A stretch of DNA of 64,000 nt from Leptolinea sp. HRD-7 (GTDB lineage: Bacteria; Chloroflexota; Anaerolineae; Anaerolineales; Anaerolineaceae). Both the position numbers and the translations under genes were made by a program. Position 1 is the first letter of the stretch, and each line of letters starts with the position of its first letter. Shown here in pieces: positions 1-9,386 of the stretch. Location: assembly GCA_024363285.1 (NCBI GenBank), contig AP024710.1:2202001-2266000 (forward strand), given 5' to 3'. Under the pieces are notes generated by a model. That model saw nothing but the letters and a program-made list of their open reading frames with translations. It was not told the origin of the DNA and did no database searches.

Positions 1-692
1 CAATCCTCGGTTATGGCAAAGTCGAATTCATGTGCCAGTTCATCCATTTGATCGGGATCATTCTTCAACCCAATGGATAACCCGCGTGAATGTGCCTGAC
101 CGGCAAGCCATATATTAAACCCTGCCTGATCAGACGCGCTGATGTCAAACCCGGTGTTGTTTTGAAATCCGTCAAGATTGTCAGGTTCCACTCCATCAAA
201 ACCTTTCTCTTTGCACAGGTCCAATCGGGCGGATAGTATGGGTGCCAATTTATCCCGTTGACGGATATCCAGCCACTTTTCACCCGGCCACCCGGAATAA
301 TCACGGCCGATAACATCCCTTGGATAGGCATCCGCGTCAGGGCGCCAATCTTCCCATGCGCCCGCATTGAGATAACAAATGGCATGCGCGCCGGATTTGT
401 GGATCGTTCTTATTAATTCTTTATCGGTGTCGAACAGGTCCAGATCATACACATCAATATCACTACTTACTACAACAGGAAGCCCGGTAAACTGTATCTG
501 CAGATGGTCATGAAAACCAGGTTTCCAGAAATCAAGATCCGCCATCCCGGTCATGGTTGGAACGGTCTGGCGGATCGAAATGTTTGGATTTATTGGTGTG
601 AAAGCAGGAGCAATCCGGCAGGCAGCGGTGATCAGTCCGGCCGAAAGGAAAGCGAGGGTGAAGCGCGATCTAAGGCCGGGCGTGGTAGTCAC
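1..692 (-). CDS. GH114 endo-alpha-1,4-polygalactosaminidase-like secreted hydrolase (partial, 3' end outside window)
   Basis: Reading leftward from a GTG at 690-692 gives an open frame of about 230 residues that leaves the window at base 1, so the C-terminus is missing. The protein starts with a hydrophobic signal segment (residues 11-24) followed by a Cys; the lipobox is not canonical, so lipoprotein or simple secretion are both possible. The rest matches the GH114 TIM-barrel fold: a WKPG segment, LQIQFTGLP, DVYDLDLFDT, AICYLNAGAWEDWRPDA, GEKWLDIR and FDGVEPDNLD, whose acidic residues are the expected catalytic region. The family cleaves alpha-1,4-galactosamine exopolysaccharides such as Pel-type polymers. 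The start overlaps the end of proA by 23 bp, and an in-frame stop just upstream leaves GTG 692 as the best start. Family call is firm; substrate is inferred. Confidence 0.85.
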   Translation of the reverse strand, partial: MTTTPGLRSRFTLAFLSAGLITAACRIAPAFTPINPNISIRQTVPTMTGMADLDFWKPGFHDHLQIQFTGLPVVVSSDIDVYDLDLFDTDKELIRTIHKSGAHAICYLNAGAWEDWRPDADAYPRDVIGRDYSGWPGEKWLDIRQRDKLAPILSARLDLCKEKGFDGVEPDNLDGFQNNTGFDISASDQAGFNIWLAGQAHSRGLSIGLKNDPDQMDELAHEFDFAITED

Positions 693-1938
693 CCTCGATG
701 ACCCATTTGTAGGTTGTCAATTCACGCAATGCCATCGGGCCGCGCGCGTGTAACCGTTGGGTTGATATAGCCACTTCCGCGCCCAGTCCCAGTTGAGACC
801 CATCGGTAAACCGTGTACTGGCGTTGACATATACCGCGGCCGAGTCAACCAGCGAGACAAAAATTCTGGCGTTATTTGCATCTTCCGTGAGAATTCCATC
901 CGAATGGGCCGTGGAATGCACCGCGATATGGTCAATGGCTTCGTTCAAATTGTCAACCACTTTTATGCCAAGAATAAGTGACAGCCATTCGGTATCAAAA
1001 TCATTTTCTCCGGCTGGTTCCACTGACACTGGCAATGGTGAAGGCAGGCAGGCTGCCGCTTTCGGGTCCACTCTGAAGGTGACACCGTCTTTAGTCAGCA
1101 ATTCCACCAGGTTCGGGATGAATTCTTTGGCGATAGATGAATGTACCAGAACTGTATCCAACGCGTTGCAGACACTGGGTCGTTGTATTTTGGCATTGCG
1201 GATGACTGGCAATGCTTTTTCCAGGTTCGCACTGGCATCCACAAAAAGGTGACAGATCCCAATACCACCGGTTATCACAGGTATCAGGCTGTTTTCACGG
1301 CAATAGGTATGCAACGCGGACCCGCCGCGTGGAATGACCATGTCGATGTGATCATGCAATTTTAGTAATTCAAATACCAATTCGCGGCTGGGACTGTCTA
1401 CAAATTGCACGGCACCTTCCGGCAATCCGGCAGCGGCTAATCCATTATGGATCACGTCCACGAGCGCGCGATTAGAGTTTAAGGTTTCGCTGCTTCCACG
1501 TAAGATGACGGCATTACCGGATTTCAAAGCCAATCCGGCCGCGTCTATGGTTACATTGGGGCGGGCTTCATAAATCACGGCCAGAACACCAAGTGGAACA
1601 CGTTGTTTCCGAACCTTCAATCCATTTGACATCACCTGGCTGTCAAATATCTCGCCTACCGGGTCTGGCAGGCTTGCTACGCGGCGGAGATCCGTTGTGA
1701 TCCAACCCAACCGCTCTTCTGTCAGCAGCAGGCGGTCAATGAAAGCGGATGAAAGTCCATTTTTTGTACCTTCAGCAACATCAAGCTGGTTGGCTGCCAG
1801 AATGGTCGCTGATCTTTTTTCTATCTCAGAGGCAATCGTCATCAATGCTTTTTCTCTGGAGGCCGAATCGGTTGTGGCGAGAATTCGGAAGGCGGATCTT
1901 GCCGCTTTTGCCAGAGCGAGAGGGGAAGTTGGATTCAT
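670..1938 (-). CDS. proA: gamma-glutamyl phosphate reductase
   Basis: 422-residue NADPH-dependent reductase that converts gamma-glutamyl phosphate to glutamate 5-semialdehyde, the second step of proline synthesis. It has the aldehyde-dehydrogenase fold, with VIYEARPNVT and LKSGNAVILRGSSE in the cofactor-binding half and the catalytic Cys at about residue 257 in QRPSVCNALDT. The length is normal for ProA. The ATG lies one base after the proB stop, so the two enzymes are translationally coupled, as suits a pathway with a labile acyl-phosphate intermediate. The downstream GH114 gene overlaps its 3' end. No anomalies seen. Confidence 0.98.
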   Translation of the reverse strand: MNPTSPLALAKAARSAFRILATTDSASREKALMTIASEIEKRSATILAANQLDVAEGTKNGLSSAFIDRLLLTEERLGWITTDLRRVASLPDPVGEIFDSQVMSNGLKVRKQRVPLGVLAVIYEARPNVTIDAAGLALKSGNAVILRGSSETLNSNRALVDVIHNGLAAAGLPEGAVQFVDSPSRELVFELLKLHDHIDMVIPRGGSALHTYCRENSLIPVITGGIGICHLFVDASANLEKALPVIRNAKIQRPSVCNALDTVLVHSSIAKEFIPNLVELLTKDGVTFRVDPKAAACLPSPLPVSVEPAGENDFDTEWLSLILGIKVVDNLNEAIDHIAVHSTAHSDGILTEDANNARIFVSLVDSAAVYVNASTRFTDGSQLGLGAEVAISTQRLHARGPMALRELTTYKWVIEGDYHARP

Positions 1939-1939
1939 G

Positions 1940-3076
1940 TTAATTGCCTTTCTGTTTTCTTAAAGCCGGTTTCAACAGCAACATGTTGTTGTGGTGTACA
2001 GCTTCATCTCCTTCGGTGAACCCGAGAATTTCCTCAATTTCATCAGAACGGCGCCCGAGTATTTTAGCCAGATCGACAGAGTCATAATTGGTCATTCCAA
2101 CAGCAACATCGGCCCCATTTTGATCCAGAACGCGTACTGTCGCGCCGCGGAAAAAAGTCCCATTAACTTCCCGGATACCCACGGGAAGGAGGCTGCCACC
2201 TTTGCGCAGTGCCATGACGGCTCCATCATCGATGATCAACATACCACCGGAACGTTTTCCCGCTAACAGGAAACGTTTGCGGCTTTCGAGTTTGGACACC
2301 AGCGGAGGGAAAAGCGTTCCCATTTCCAGCCCGGAGGCGGCCTTAATAATCACATCGGGTTCTGAGCCTGATGTGATCATTACTTTGACGCCTGCCCGGC
2401 GGGCCAGGTCCGCCGCGCGGAGCTTGGTGACCATACCGCCGGTTCCCAATCCAGAATTTGATCCACCGGCAGCCGCCCAGTATTCCTGTGGAATCTCAGG
2501 TTGGTCAATTTTCCGAATCAATTGGGCTGTCTCATCTTTGCGGGGATCGCCTGTATACAACCCGGCTTGATCTGTTAAAAGAAGAAGCAGGTCTGCTTCC
2601 ACCAGGCTCGCGACCAGAGCACTGAGATTGTCATTATCGCCAAAGCGGATCTCTTCCGTGGCTACGGTATCATTTTCGTTGATGATCGGAACAATACCAC
2701 CTTCCAAAAGTCCCTCAAATGTGCCCCGAGCGTTTAGATACCGGTTCCGGTCGGTAAGATCTTCGCGGGTCAACAATACTTGCGCGCTGAGTTGACCGAA
2801 CATGCGAAAGAACTGATCGTAAAAAGAGATCAGACGCGGTTGTCCTATGGCTGCCAGCATCTGCTTTCCCGGAGTAAAACGCGGCGCTTCTGCCATACTC
2901 ATGGCTTCACGCCCGGCGGCTATGGCGCCTGATGTGACCAGTGCCACCTGCGCGCCTTTTTCTTTTATTTCGAGGATCTGGCGGGTGATATCGAAAATAC
3001 GCGGAATCGAAAGTCTGGATGTTCCGGAGGTTAACGTTGAACTGCCAACTTTGATGATGATTCGATGATATTCCAT
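1940..3076 (-). CDS. proB: glutamate 5-kinase
   Basis: 378-residue cytoplasmic kinase that phosphorylates the gamma-carboxyl of glutamate with ATP, the committed and normally proline-inhibited step of proline synthesis. The N-terminal amino-acid-kinase domain (about 1-255) shows IIIKVGSSTLT, VTSGAIAAG, NENDTVATEEIRFGDND and GTGGMVTKLRAA. The C-terminal part (about 275-360) is a PUA domain, as in long-form ProB. It begins 6 bp after gltA and ends 1 bp before proA, so it sits in an IclR-gltA-proB-proA-GH114 leftward transcription unit. Confidence 0.98.
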   Translation of the reverse strand: MEYHRIIIKVGSSTLTSGTSRLSIPRIFDITRQILEIKEKGAQVALVTSGAIAAGREAMSMAEAPRFTPGKQMLAAIGQPRLISFYDQFFRMFGQLSAQVLLTREDLTDRNRYLNARGTFEGLLEGGIVPIINENDTVATEEIRFGDNDNLSALVASLVEADLLLLLTDQAGLYTGDPRKDETAQLIRKIDQPEIPQEYWAAAGGSNSGLGTGGMVTKLRAADLARRAGVKVMITSGSEPDVIIKAASGLEMGTLFPPLVSKLESRKRFLLAGKRSGGMLIIDDGAVMALRKGGSLLPVGIREVNGTFFRGATVRVLDQNGADVAVGMTNYDSVDLAKILGRRSDEIEEILGFTEGDEAVHHNNMLLLKPALRKQKGN

Positions 3077-3082
3077 ATTCCC

Positions 3083-4411
3083 TTACATTTCCACTTCAAT
3101 GGTGTCAGGTTTTCCTGAAACCCTTTCCTCCAGCATGGCGGTCGTCAACGATTTGGGACGTTCAATCGGTTTGTTAAGGGCGCGAGCCCACACGGCATGT
3201 GCTGATATACCCAGAACGCGGGAGACACCAAACAGTACGGTATAAAAATCAAATTCACGAACACCATAATGGTACTGCAAAGTTCCATTAATCGCATCCA
3301 CATTCGGATAAGGATTCTTGATTTTCGCGTTTTCTTTTAATACGCCGGGCAAAACATCATAAATTCGGCTGACAAGCCGGAACAATTCGTCATCCGGTAA
3401 ATATTTCTTAGCAAATTCATACTGCGCGGTAAACCGGGGATCTGTGGTACGCAAGACAGCATGTCCGTAACCGGGAATCACCCGACCGGAATTTAACTCC
3501 GCGCGCGCGAAATCTATCACTTCCTCTTCAGAAGGGAAGGATTCAAAGTTATTGTAAACTTTCAACAACCAGCGAAGGCATTCCTGATTTGCCAGACCAT
3601 GTAGAGGACCGGCCAGTCCGTTCATTGCGGCGGCGGATGTTAAATAAATATCAGACAGGGCAGAATTTACCAGGTGGGCGGTATGGGCTGATACATTACC
3701 ACCTTCGTGATCGGAATGTAACAAAAAGAATAACCGGCAGAGCTCTTCATACTCATGGCTGTTCGGGTTTTCGATCATCCAGGCAAAGTTACCACTCCAA
3801 TCCAGGTTCGGATTTGGTTCGATCACCGATCCGTTACGATATTTCCAGTTGTAGATCATCGCCGCCAGCGCGGGTAATTTGGCTGTCAACTGGATGGAAT
3901 CGTCCAGAGTAGGAATCCAATAATCCGACTTGGGTAAACCTTCCATATACCGGCGGGTAAACACTGAATCAACCTGGCATGCCATAATTGCCTGTGAGAA
4001 TAGTGTCATCGGGTGAGTGTTCCGAGGCATCGCATGCATCATCTTGATCACATGATCCGGGATGGCCGCGTATTTCTTCCATTCATTTTCCACTTCCATC
4101 GCTTCTTCAAATGTGGGAAGAGAATCTGTCATCAATAAGAAATAAAGACCGCCCGCGAGTGGGAACTGACAGCCTGGAAGCCGGGGAAGTTTTTCGAGTA
4201 ATTCCGGGATTGTATACCCCCGCAGGCGGATACCTTCGTATGGATCAACGTACGAAATATCCGTCACCTGTATCTGTACACCCCGGATACCCTGATAAAT
4301 CTGACTGACAGTGACATCGCACACTTTGAAATCACCGTTTTCTTTTACCAGACGGTTTACGCGATCGCGCCAAGAGGGCAGAATATCGGCAATGCGGTCA
4401 TGCAGAATCAT
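3083..4411 (-). CDS. gltA: citrate synthase, eukaryotic (mitochondrial-like) type
   Basis: 442-residue citrate synthase condensing acetyl-CoA with oxaloacetate. The catalytic triad is visible: His271 in PLHGLANQE, His317 in GYGHAVLRTTDPR and Asp372 in PNVDAINGT. The region around residues 231-280 (HSDHEGGNVSAHT, then AAMNGLAGPLHGLANQE) closely matches mitochondrial citrate synthases rather than the hexameric GltA of proteobacteria, and the length fits this type. It starts 3 bp after the IclR gene and 6 bp before proB. With the divergent icd and acnA it completes the route to 2-oxoglutarate. The subfamily label is from recalled motifs, not a tree. Confidence 0.96.
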   Translation of the reverse strand: MILHDRIADILPSWRDRVNRLVKENGDFKVCDVTVSQIYQGIRGVQIQVTDISYVDPYEGIRLRGYTIPELLEKLPRLPGCQFPLAGGLYFLLMTDSLPTFEEAMEVENEWKKYAAIPDHVIKMMHAMPRNTHPMTLFSQAIMACQVDSVFTRRYMEGLPKSDYWIPTLDDSIQLTAKLPALAAMIYNWKYRNGSVIEPNPNLDWSGNFAWMIENPNSHEYEELCRLFFLLHSDHEGGNVSAHTAHLVNSALSDIYLTSAAAMNGLAGPLHGLANQECLRWLLKVYNNFESFPSEEEVIDFARAELNSGRVIPGYGHAVLRTTDPRFTAQYEFAKKYLPDDELFRLVSRIYDVLPGVLKENAKIKNPYPNVDAINGTLQYHYGVREFDFYTVLFGVSRVLGISAHAVWARALNKPIERPKSLTTAMLEERVSGKPDTIEVEM

Positions 4412-4414
4412 GTT

Positions 4415-5203
4415 TTACTCCATAAACTTTGGGGGGAAGGGTCCGCGGTATCCCATATCTCGAGAGATTTCGACGGCGGCGTGAATTAATGGCGGGGTGA
4501 ATAGCTCGATCACCCTCGGTGTGAAACGTTGAGTTGGCCCAGAAATACTGATGGCACCTACAGGATCATTGAATTGATCAAAAATTGGTGCCGCAATTCC
4601 GCTGGCATCGGAGATCCACTCTCCATGGCTAACAGATACACCGCGTCGGCGTATATCTGTTAATTCATTTAATAATTTCGCCCTGTCCGTAATGGTATTC
4701 GGTGTTAGCGCCTCCATTTTTAATGAAGAGAGAATTTCTCTCAGCCGGTCTTCTGGCAGGAAAGCCAGCAATACCTTGCCGGCAGAACCGGCATACAAAG
4801 GCAGGCGGCGCCCAATGCGCGCCACAATTCGCACGGTTTGCGCGCTTTCCAATCGTTCTACACAAATCCGGTCATTGCCCTGCAAAATATACAGGCTGAT
4901 CGTTTCATTTGTTGAAACATATAGCTCTTCAAGAAAGGGCAACGCGCGTTTACGGAGATCTAATGTAGCGGTATAAACACCGGACCAGGTTAAAACACGA
5001 GGTCCCAGACTATATGCTTTGCTCTCAGGATTTTGACTGAGTATCCCCAGGTTGCGCAACGAAGCCATCAACCGCCCCGCGGCGCTGCTTGATAGCCCAA
5101 CCAGACGGGCTGCCTCACGAACGCCTATCTCTGGACGATCTTGATTGAAACAATCCAGAATGGCTACGGCTCTGTTGAGAATAGGGGATATCTCATTTTC
5201 CAT
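4415..5203 (-). CDS. IclR-family transcriptional regulator
   Basis: 262 residues. An N-terminal winged helix-turn-helix (about 6-70, with ISPILNRAVAILDCF and LVGLSSSAAGRLMASL) is followed by the IclR effector-binding domain (about 85-255, with AGSAGKVLLAFLPE and GEWISDASGIAAPIF). IclR proteins bind small carboxylates or aromatics and usually act on neighbouring catabolic or central-metabolic genes. It is the first gene of the leftward unit, with gltA 3 bp downstream, and is divergent from icd-acnA. A perfect palindrome 16 bp upstream of its ATG is the obvious candidate operator. The effector cannot be read from sequence; a TCA intermediate is plausible. Confidence 0.93.
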   Translation of the reverse strand: MENEISPILNRAVAILDCFNQDRPEIGVREAARLVGLSSSAAGRLMASLRNLGILSQNPESKAYSLGPRVLTWSGVYTATLDLRKRALPFLEELYVSTNETISLYILQGNDRICVERLESAQTVRIVARIGRRLPLYAGSAGKVLLAFLPEDRLREILSSLKMEALTPNTITDRAKLLNELTDIRRRGVSVSHGEWISDASGIAAPIFDQFNDPVGAISISGPTQRFTPRVIELFTPPLIHAAVEISRDMGYRGPFPPKFME

Positions 5204-5218
5204 TGTTTTGTCTCGTTA

Positions 5219-5237
5219 TACGGGACGCCGTCCCGTA
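5219..5237. promoter_or_regulatory. 19-bp perfect palindrome, candidate IclR operator
   Basis: TACGGGACG, one central base, then CGTCCCGTA: two perfect 9-bp arms in the 120-bp gap between the divergent IclR and icd starts. An AT-rich stretch resembling a -10 box (TATTAT, 5244-5249) follows on the icd side. Position and symmetry suit a dimeric regulator controlling both directions. Assignment to the adjacent IclR protein is inference. Confidence 0.6.
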
Positions 5238-5323
5238 ATCTGATATTATTATAGATGGTTCTTTTTATCACCGTCAAGGGTAATCTTCGGGTGGTTTTCC
5301 CCTTAATAAGAAAGGATAACGCA

Positions 5324-6616
5324 ATGAGTAAATCCGATACCACTGGTAATGAGCAGCGGATATTATGTGAAAACGGCCGGTTGAACGTTCCGAATACTCC
5401 TACCATACCGTATATTGAAGGAGATGGTATTGGGCCTGATATCTGGCGTGCGGCAAAAGCAGTTCTTAATGCCGCTGTTGAGAAAGCGTACAACGGAAGC
5501 CGTGCGATTATCTGGAAAGAGGTCCTGGCCGGTGAAAAAGCCGTAAACCAACTGGGTAACGGACTTCCAGAAGAGACTTTGCAGGCTTTCCGGCATTATC
5601 TGGTTGGCATGAAGGGCCCTATGGGGACACCTGTTGGTGGAGGTGCCCGCTCACTTAATGTGGCGCTGCGTAAAGAATTGGATCTGTATGTTTGTCAGAG
5701 ACCGGTCCGCTGGTTCAAAGGGCTTCCTGCGCCCGTGGTGCACCCGGAACATGTCAATATGGTTATTTTTCGTGAGAATACGGAAGATGTATACGCGGGG
5801 ATTGAATTCGAGTTGGGTTCTGAAGACAACACAAAATTTGCCGCGTTATTACAGGAGAATTTCCCGTCACAGTATGCAAAAGTCCGCTTTCCAAAAACCT
5901 CTGCGTTTGGAATTAAACCGGTTTCTTCAGAAGGTAGCCGTAGACTGGTAAGTTCCGCCATTCGTTACGCGTTGACCAATGGCCGCAAGTCAGTCACTTT
6001 GATGCATAAGGGAAATATTATGAAATTCACAGAAGGCGGCTTCCGCAAATGGGGCTATGCCGCCGCGGAAGAAGATTTTGGCGACAGAGTATTCACTCAA
6101 CTTCAATGGGAACGGATCAAGGCGGATCAGGGTGAAGACGCGGCTAATACAGTGCGCGAAACTGCCCTTGCAGAGGGAAAAGTATATATTAAGGACATGA
6201 TCGCTGATGCCGTGTTTGAAGCTGTGTTGACCCGTCCACAGGAATTCGATGTGATCGCTTCACCGAACCTTAATGGTGACTACCTTTCTGACGCGCTGGC
6301 CGCGCAGGTGGGTGGTATTGGAATTGCTCCGGGTGCAAACATTAACGATGTAACAGGCGCGGCAGTCTTTGAAGCTACTCATGGCACGGCGCCGTTGTTT
6401 GCGAATACCAATAAAGCCAATCCTTCATCATTGATCCTTTCAGGAGAAATGATGCTGCGATATATAGGATGGCAAGAAGCGGCTGACCTTGTTATCCGCG
6501 GATTAGAAGGCGCGCTGGCGGCTCGAACCGTCACATTTGATATTCACCGTTTGATCCCCGATGCTACCCTGGTTTCTACTGATGGCTTTGGCGAATCCAT
6601 GATCAAAGCGATGTAA
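5324..6616 (+). CDS. icd: isocitrate dehydrogenase (NADP-type)
   Basis: 430 residues from the ATG at 5324, chosen because AAAGGA lies about 7 bases upstream; the frame is open further upstream but without family similarity. It oxidatively decarboxylates isocitrate to 2-oxoglutarate. Visible family motifs are [14 protein letters not shown] near the N-terminus, the substrate loop [45 protein letters not shown], and [15 protein letters not shown] with ATHGTAP near the C-terminus. It is followed 19 bp later by acnA and is divergent from gltA. The NADP preference is assumed from similarity to the bacterial Icd type. Confidence 0.96.
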   Translation: MSKSDTTGNEQRILCENGRLNVPNTPTIPYIEGDGIGPDIWRAAKAVLNAAVEKAYNGSRAIIWKEVLAGEKAVNQLGNGLPEETLQAFRHYLVGMKGPMGTPVGGGARSLNVALRKELDLYVCQRPVRWFKGLPAPVVHPEHVNMVIFRENTEDVYAGIEFELGSEDNTKFAALLQENFPSQYAKVRFPKTSAFGIKPVSSEGSRRLVSSAIRYALTNGRKSVTLMHKGNIMKFTEGGFRKWGYAAAEEDFGDRVFTQLQWERIKADQGEDAANTVRETALAEGKVYIKDMIADAVFEAVLTRPQEFDVIASPNLNGDYLSDALAAQVGGIGIAPGANINDVTGAAVFEATHGTAPLFANTNKANPSSLILSGEMMLRYIGWQEAADLVIRGLEGALAARTVTFDIHRLIPDATLVSTDGFGESMIKAM

Positions 6617-6635
6617 CCAAAAACAAGGATTAAGA

Positions 6636-9341
6636 ATGACCAAATCTCCCTTTAATGTGAACACATTTCATGCCAACAACCGGACATATGGATATTATTC
6701 CATTACAGAGGCCGGAAAGGAATTTAAAAGAGATGTAACCCGGCTGCCCTATTGCATCCGCATTTTACTGGAATCAGCCATGCGCCGTTGTGACGGCCTG
6801 TCAATCACCCGCGATGATGTGGCCCGGCTGGTTCGCTGGACTCCTTCGGCTGACGAACGGCATCCCCTGGCATTCTTTCCGGCGCGGGTGGTATTGCAGG
6901 ATTTCACCGGTGTTCCGGTGATGGTAGACCTGGCCGCGATGCGCGCCGAAATGGAACGCCAGGGTGGAGACCCGGCACGCATTAATCCGGCTATTCCGGT
7001 TGATCTGGTTATTGACCACTCCATTCAGATGGATTTCACGGCTTCAGCCGACGCTCTGGCGAAAAATGTCAAAGTTGAATTTGAACGTAACCGCGAACGT
7101 TACCATTTTCTACGGTGGGCGCAGCAAGCCTTCACCAATTTGCGCATTGTTCCACCTTCCCGGGGCATTATTCATCAGGTCAACCTGGAACGTCTGTCAC
7201 CTTTAGTCCAGGTCACAAATGACGAGCTTCCCGTTGTTTTTCCCGATTCGGTTTTTGGAACCGATTCGCACACCCCGATGATCAATGGACTTGGCGTACT
7301 GGGGTGGGGTGTGGGCGGTATCGAAGCCATCGCTGCCATGCTGGATCAACCTGTGGAACTGGTCACCCCGGATGTGGTTGGGATCCGGTTGACAGGTAAA
7401 TTGCGCGACGGAGTGATGCCAACTGATCTGGTTTTATATTTGACCCAATTACTGCGCAAAACTGGTGTAGTGAATCAATTCCTTGAGTATTTTGGTCCCG
7501 GTTTGGATGGGTTAAGCCTGGCTGATCGGGCAATGATTGCCAACATGACACCGGAAAATGGCGCGACCGTATCCTATTTCCCGGTCGATAATTTGACGCT
7601 GGAATACCTTCGTCTTACAGGACGATCAGAAGAACAGATCAATCTGATCAGGGCGTATTTTGACGCGCAGGGTTTGTTCCGCACGGCAGAAAGCCCAGAT
7701 CCTGAATACTCTTCAATACTTGAATTTGACCTCGATTCTGTCGAACCGTCTGTGGCCGGCCCCAAACGTCCACAGGACCGCATTTCATTGAGCAAAGTTA
7801 AATCGGAATTTATGGCAGCTTTGGTCAAACCTAAAGTAGAACGCGGTTATCAACTGCCAGAAGAGAAACTTACGAATTCCGTTCCGATAAAACTGGCAAA
7901 TGGTTCTGACGCGGTATTGCGTCATGGCACTGTGGTTCTGGCATCCATCACATCTTGCACAAACACGTCCAACCCGACTGTTATGCTGGCAGCTGGCTTG
8001 CTGGCTAAGAAAGCCGTTGAAGCCGGGTTAGACGTTCCCGGTTATGTAAAAACCAGCCTTGCACCCGGTTCCCGGGTGGTGGCGGATTATCTGCGTTCAT
8101 CCGGTTTGCAACCCTATCTGGACAAACTCGGGTTTCATGTAGCCGGTTTTGGCTGTGCCACCTGCATTGGCAATTCTGGACCACTGGCTGTGGAAGTAGT
8201 CGATGCCATAAAACAAGGAGAGCTTGTGGCGGCCGCCGTTCTCTCAGGTAATCGAAATTTTGAAGGGAGGGTTTCACCTCATACGCTGGCGAACTTCCTT
8301 GCGTCACCCCCGATGGTTGTCGCCTACGCGTTAGCCGGGCGGGTAGATATCGATTTTGATTCTGAGCCCATTGGACAAAATAAAGACGGTAAACCGGTAT
8401 TTTTGAAAGATATCTGGCCAGCCCGTGCAGAAATAGACGCGGTTGCTGCGTCTTCTATCTCGGCAGATCTCTTTAATACGGCGTATGCAGATATCTTTAC
8501 CGGTGATCTTGCCTGGAATTCTATGGATAGCCGTTCCGGATCAAGTTATAAATGGGATCCTGCTTCAAGTTATATTCAGGAACCTCCTTACTTTAGCCTT
8601 TCTGGAAAAACCGAAGAGTTCCCATTCGCTCTAAAAAATGCCCGAATTCTGGCAATGTTCGGAGATTCTGTCACAACTGACCATATTTCACCGGCTGGAA
8701 ATATCGCCGTTGATTCACCTGCCGGCCAGTTCTTAAAGAATGCAGGGGTATCTCCGGCTGATTTCAATTCTTATGGATCACGTCGCGGAAATGACCGGGT
8801 AATGGTACGCGGCACGTTTGCCAATGTGCGCCTCCGCAATTTAATAGCCGGCGGCAAAGAAGGTGGGTATACAACTATCCAGCCAGATGGTCAGTTAGCG
8901 ACCATCTATGATGCTTCCATTTGGTACGCGAAACAAAACATCCCGCTGGTTATTCTGGCAGGCAAAGAGTATGGAACCGGTTCAAGCCGTGACTGGGCCG
9001 CCAAGGGTCCGATGCTGTTGGGTGTAAAAGCGGTAATCGCCGAATCGTTTGAACGTATTCATCGGTCTAATCTGGCTGGTATGGGAATCTTGCCATTGCA
9101 ATTTCAAGTAGGTGACAATGCCGCCAGTCTGGGGTTGGATGGCACAGAGACTATCGACGTGCGCTTCAATGGAAACTCATTGAAACCTGGCTGTCTGGTG
9201 ACTGTTGATGTGTACCGGAAAACAGGAGAAAAATTTTCTTTTACAGCCACTTGCCGGTTGGATACACCTTTGGAAGTTCAATACTACCGTCAGGGTGGTT
9301 TGCTTTCGGCTGTATTAGATACAGTAAAGAATGGAAAATAG
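6636..9341 (+). CDS. acnA: aconitate hydratase
   Basis: 901-residue monomeric AcnA-type aconitase that isomerises citrate to isocitrate through cis-aconitate. The [4Fe-4S] ligands are Cys441 (ITSCTNTSNP), Cys507 and Cys510 (GCATCIGNSG). The C-terminal swivel domain carries MFGDSVTTDHISPAG and KEYGTGSSRDWAAKGP. Length is typical. It lies 19 bp after icd and is probably co-transcribed, so both steps after citrate synthase are made from one mRNA. No terminator is visible in the short gap to the next gene. Confidence 0.98.
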   Translation: MTKSPFNVNTFHANNRTYGYYSITEAGKEFKRDVTRLPYCIRILLESAMRRCDGLSITRDDVARLVRWTPSADERHPLAFFPARVVLQDFTGVPVMVDLAAMRAEMERQGGDPARINPAIPVDLVIDHSIQMDFTASADALAKNVKVEFERNRERYHFLRWAQQAFTNLRIVPPSRGIIHQVNLERLSPLVQVTNDELPVVFPDSVFGTDSHTPMINGLGVLGWGVGGIEAIAAMLDQPVELVTPDVVGIRLTGKLRDGVMPTDLVLYLTQLLRKTGVVNQFLEYFGPGLDGLSLADRAMIANMTPENGATVSYFPVDNLTLEYLRLTGRSEEQINLIRAYFDAQGLFRTAESPDPEYSSILEFDLDSVEPSVAGPKRPQDRISLSKVKSEFMAALVKPKVERGYQLPEEKLTNSVPIKLANGSDAVLRHGTVVLASITSCTNTSNPTVMLAAGLLAKKAVEAGLDVPGYVKTSLAPGSRVVADYLRSSGLQPYLDKLGFHVAGFGCATCIGNSGPLAVEVVDAIKQGELVAAAVLSGNRNFEGRVSPHTLANFLASPPMVVAYALAGRVDIDFDSEPIGQNKDGKPVFLKDIWPARAEIDAVAASSISADLFNTAYADIFTGDLAWNSMDSRSGSSYKWDPASSYIQEPPYFSLSGKTEEFPFALKNARILAMFGDSVTTDHISPAGNIAVDSPAGQFLKNAGVSPADFNSYGSRRGNDRVMVRGTFANVRLRNLIAGGKEGGYTTIQPDGQLATIYDASIWYAKQNIPLVILAGKEYGTGSSRDWAAKGPMLLGVKAVIAESFERIHRSNLAGMGILPLQFQVGDNAASLGLDGTETIDVRFNGNSLKPGCLVTVDVYRKTGEKFSFTATCRLDTPLEVQYYRQGGLLSAVLDTVKNGK

Positions 9342-9386
9342 CTGATCAAAACACAATCACAATGTTAGAATAACAAAAATTAAACA

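Noticed and set aside
824-1252. 142-residue + strand frame
   Set aside because: Antisense shadow of proA with no ribosome site or recognisable family.
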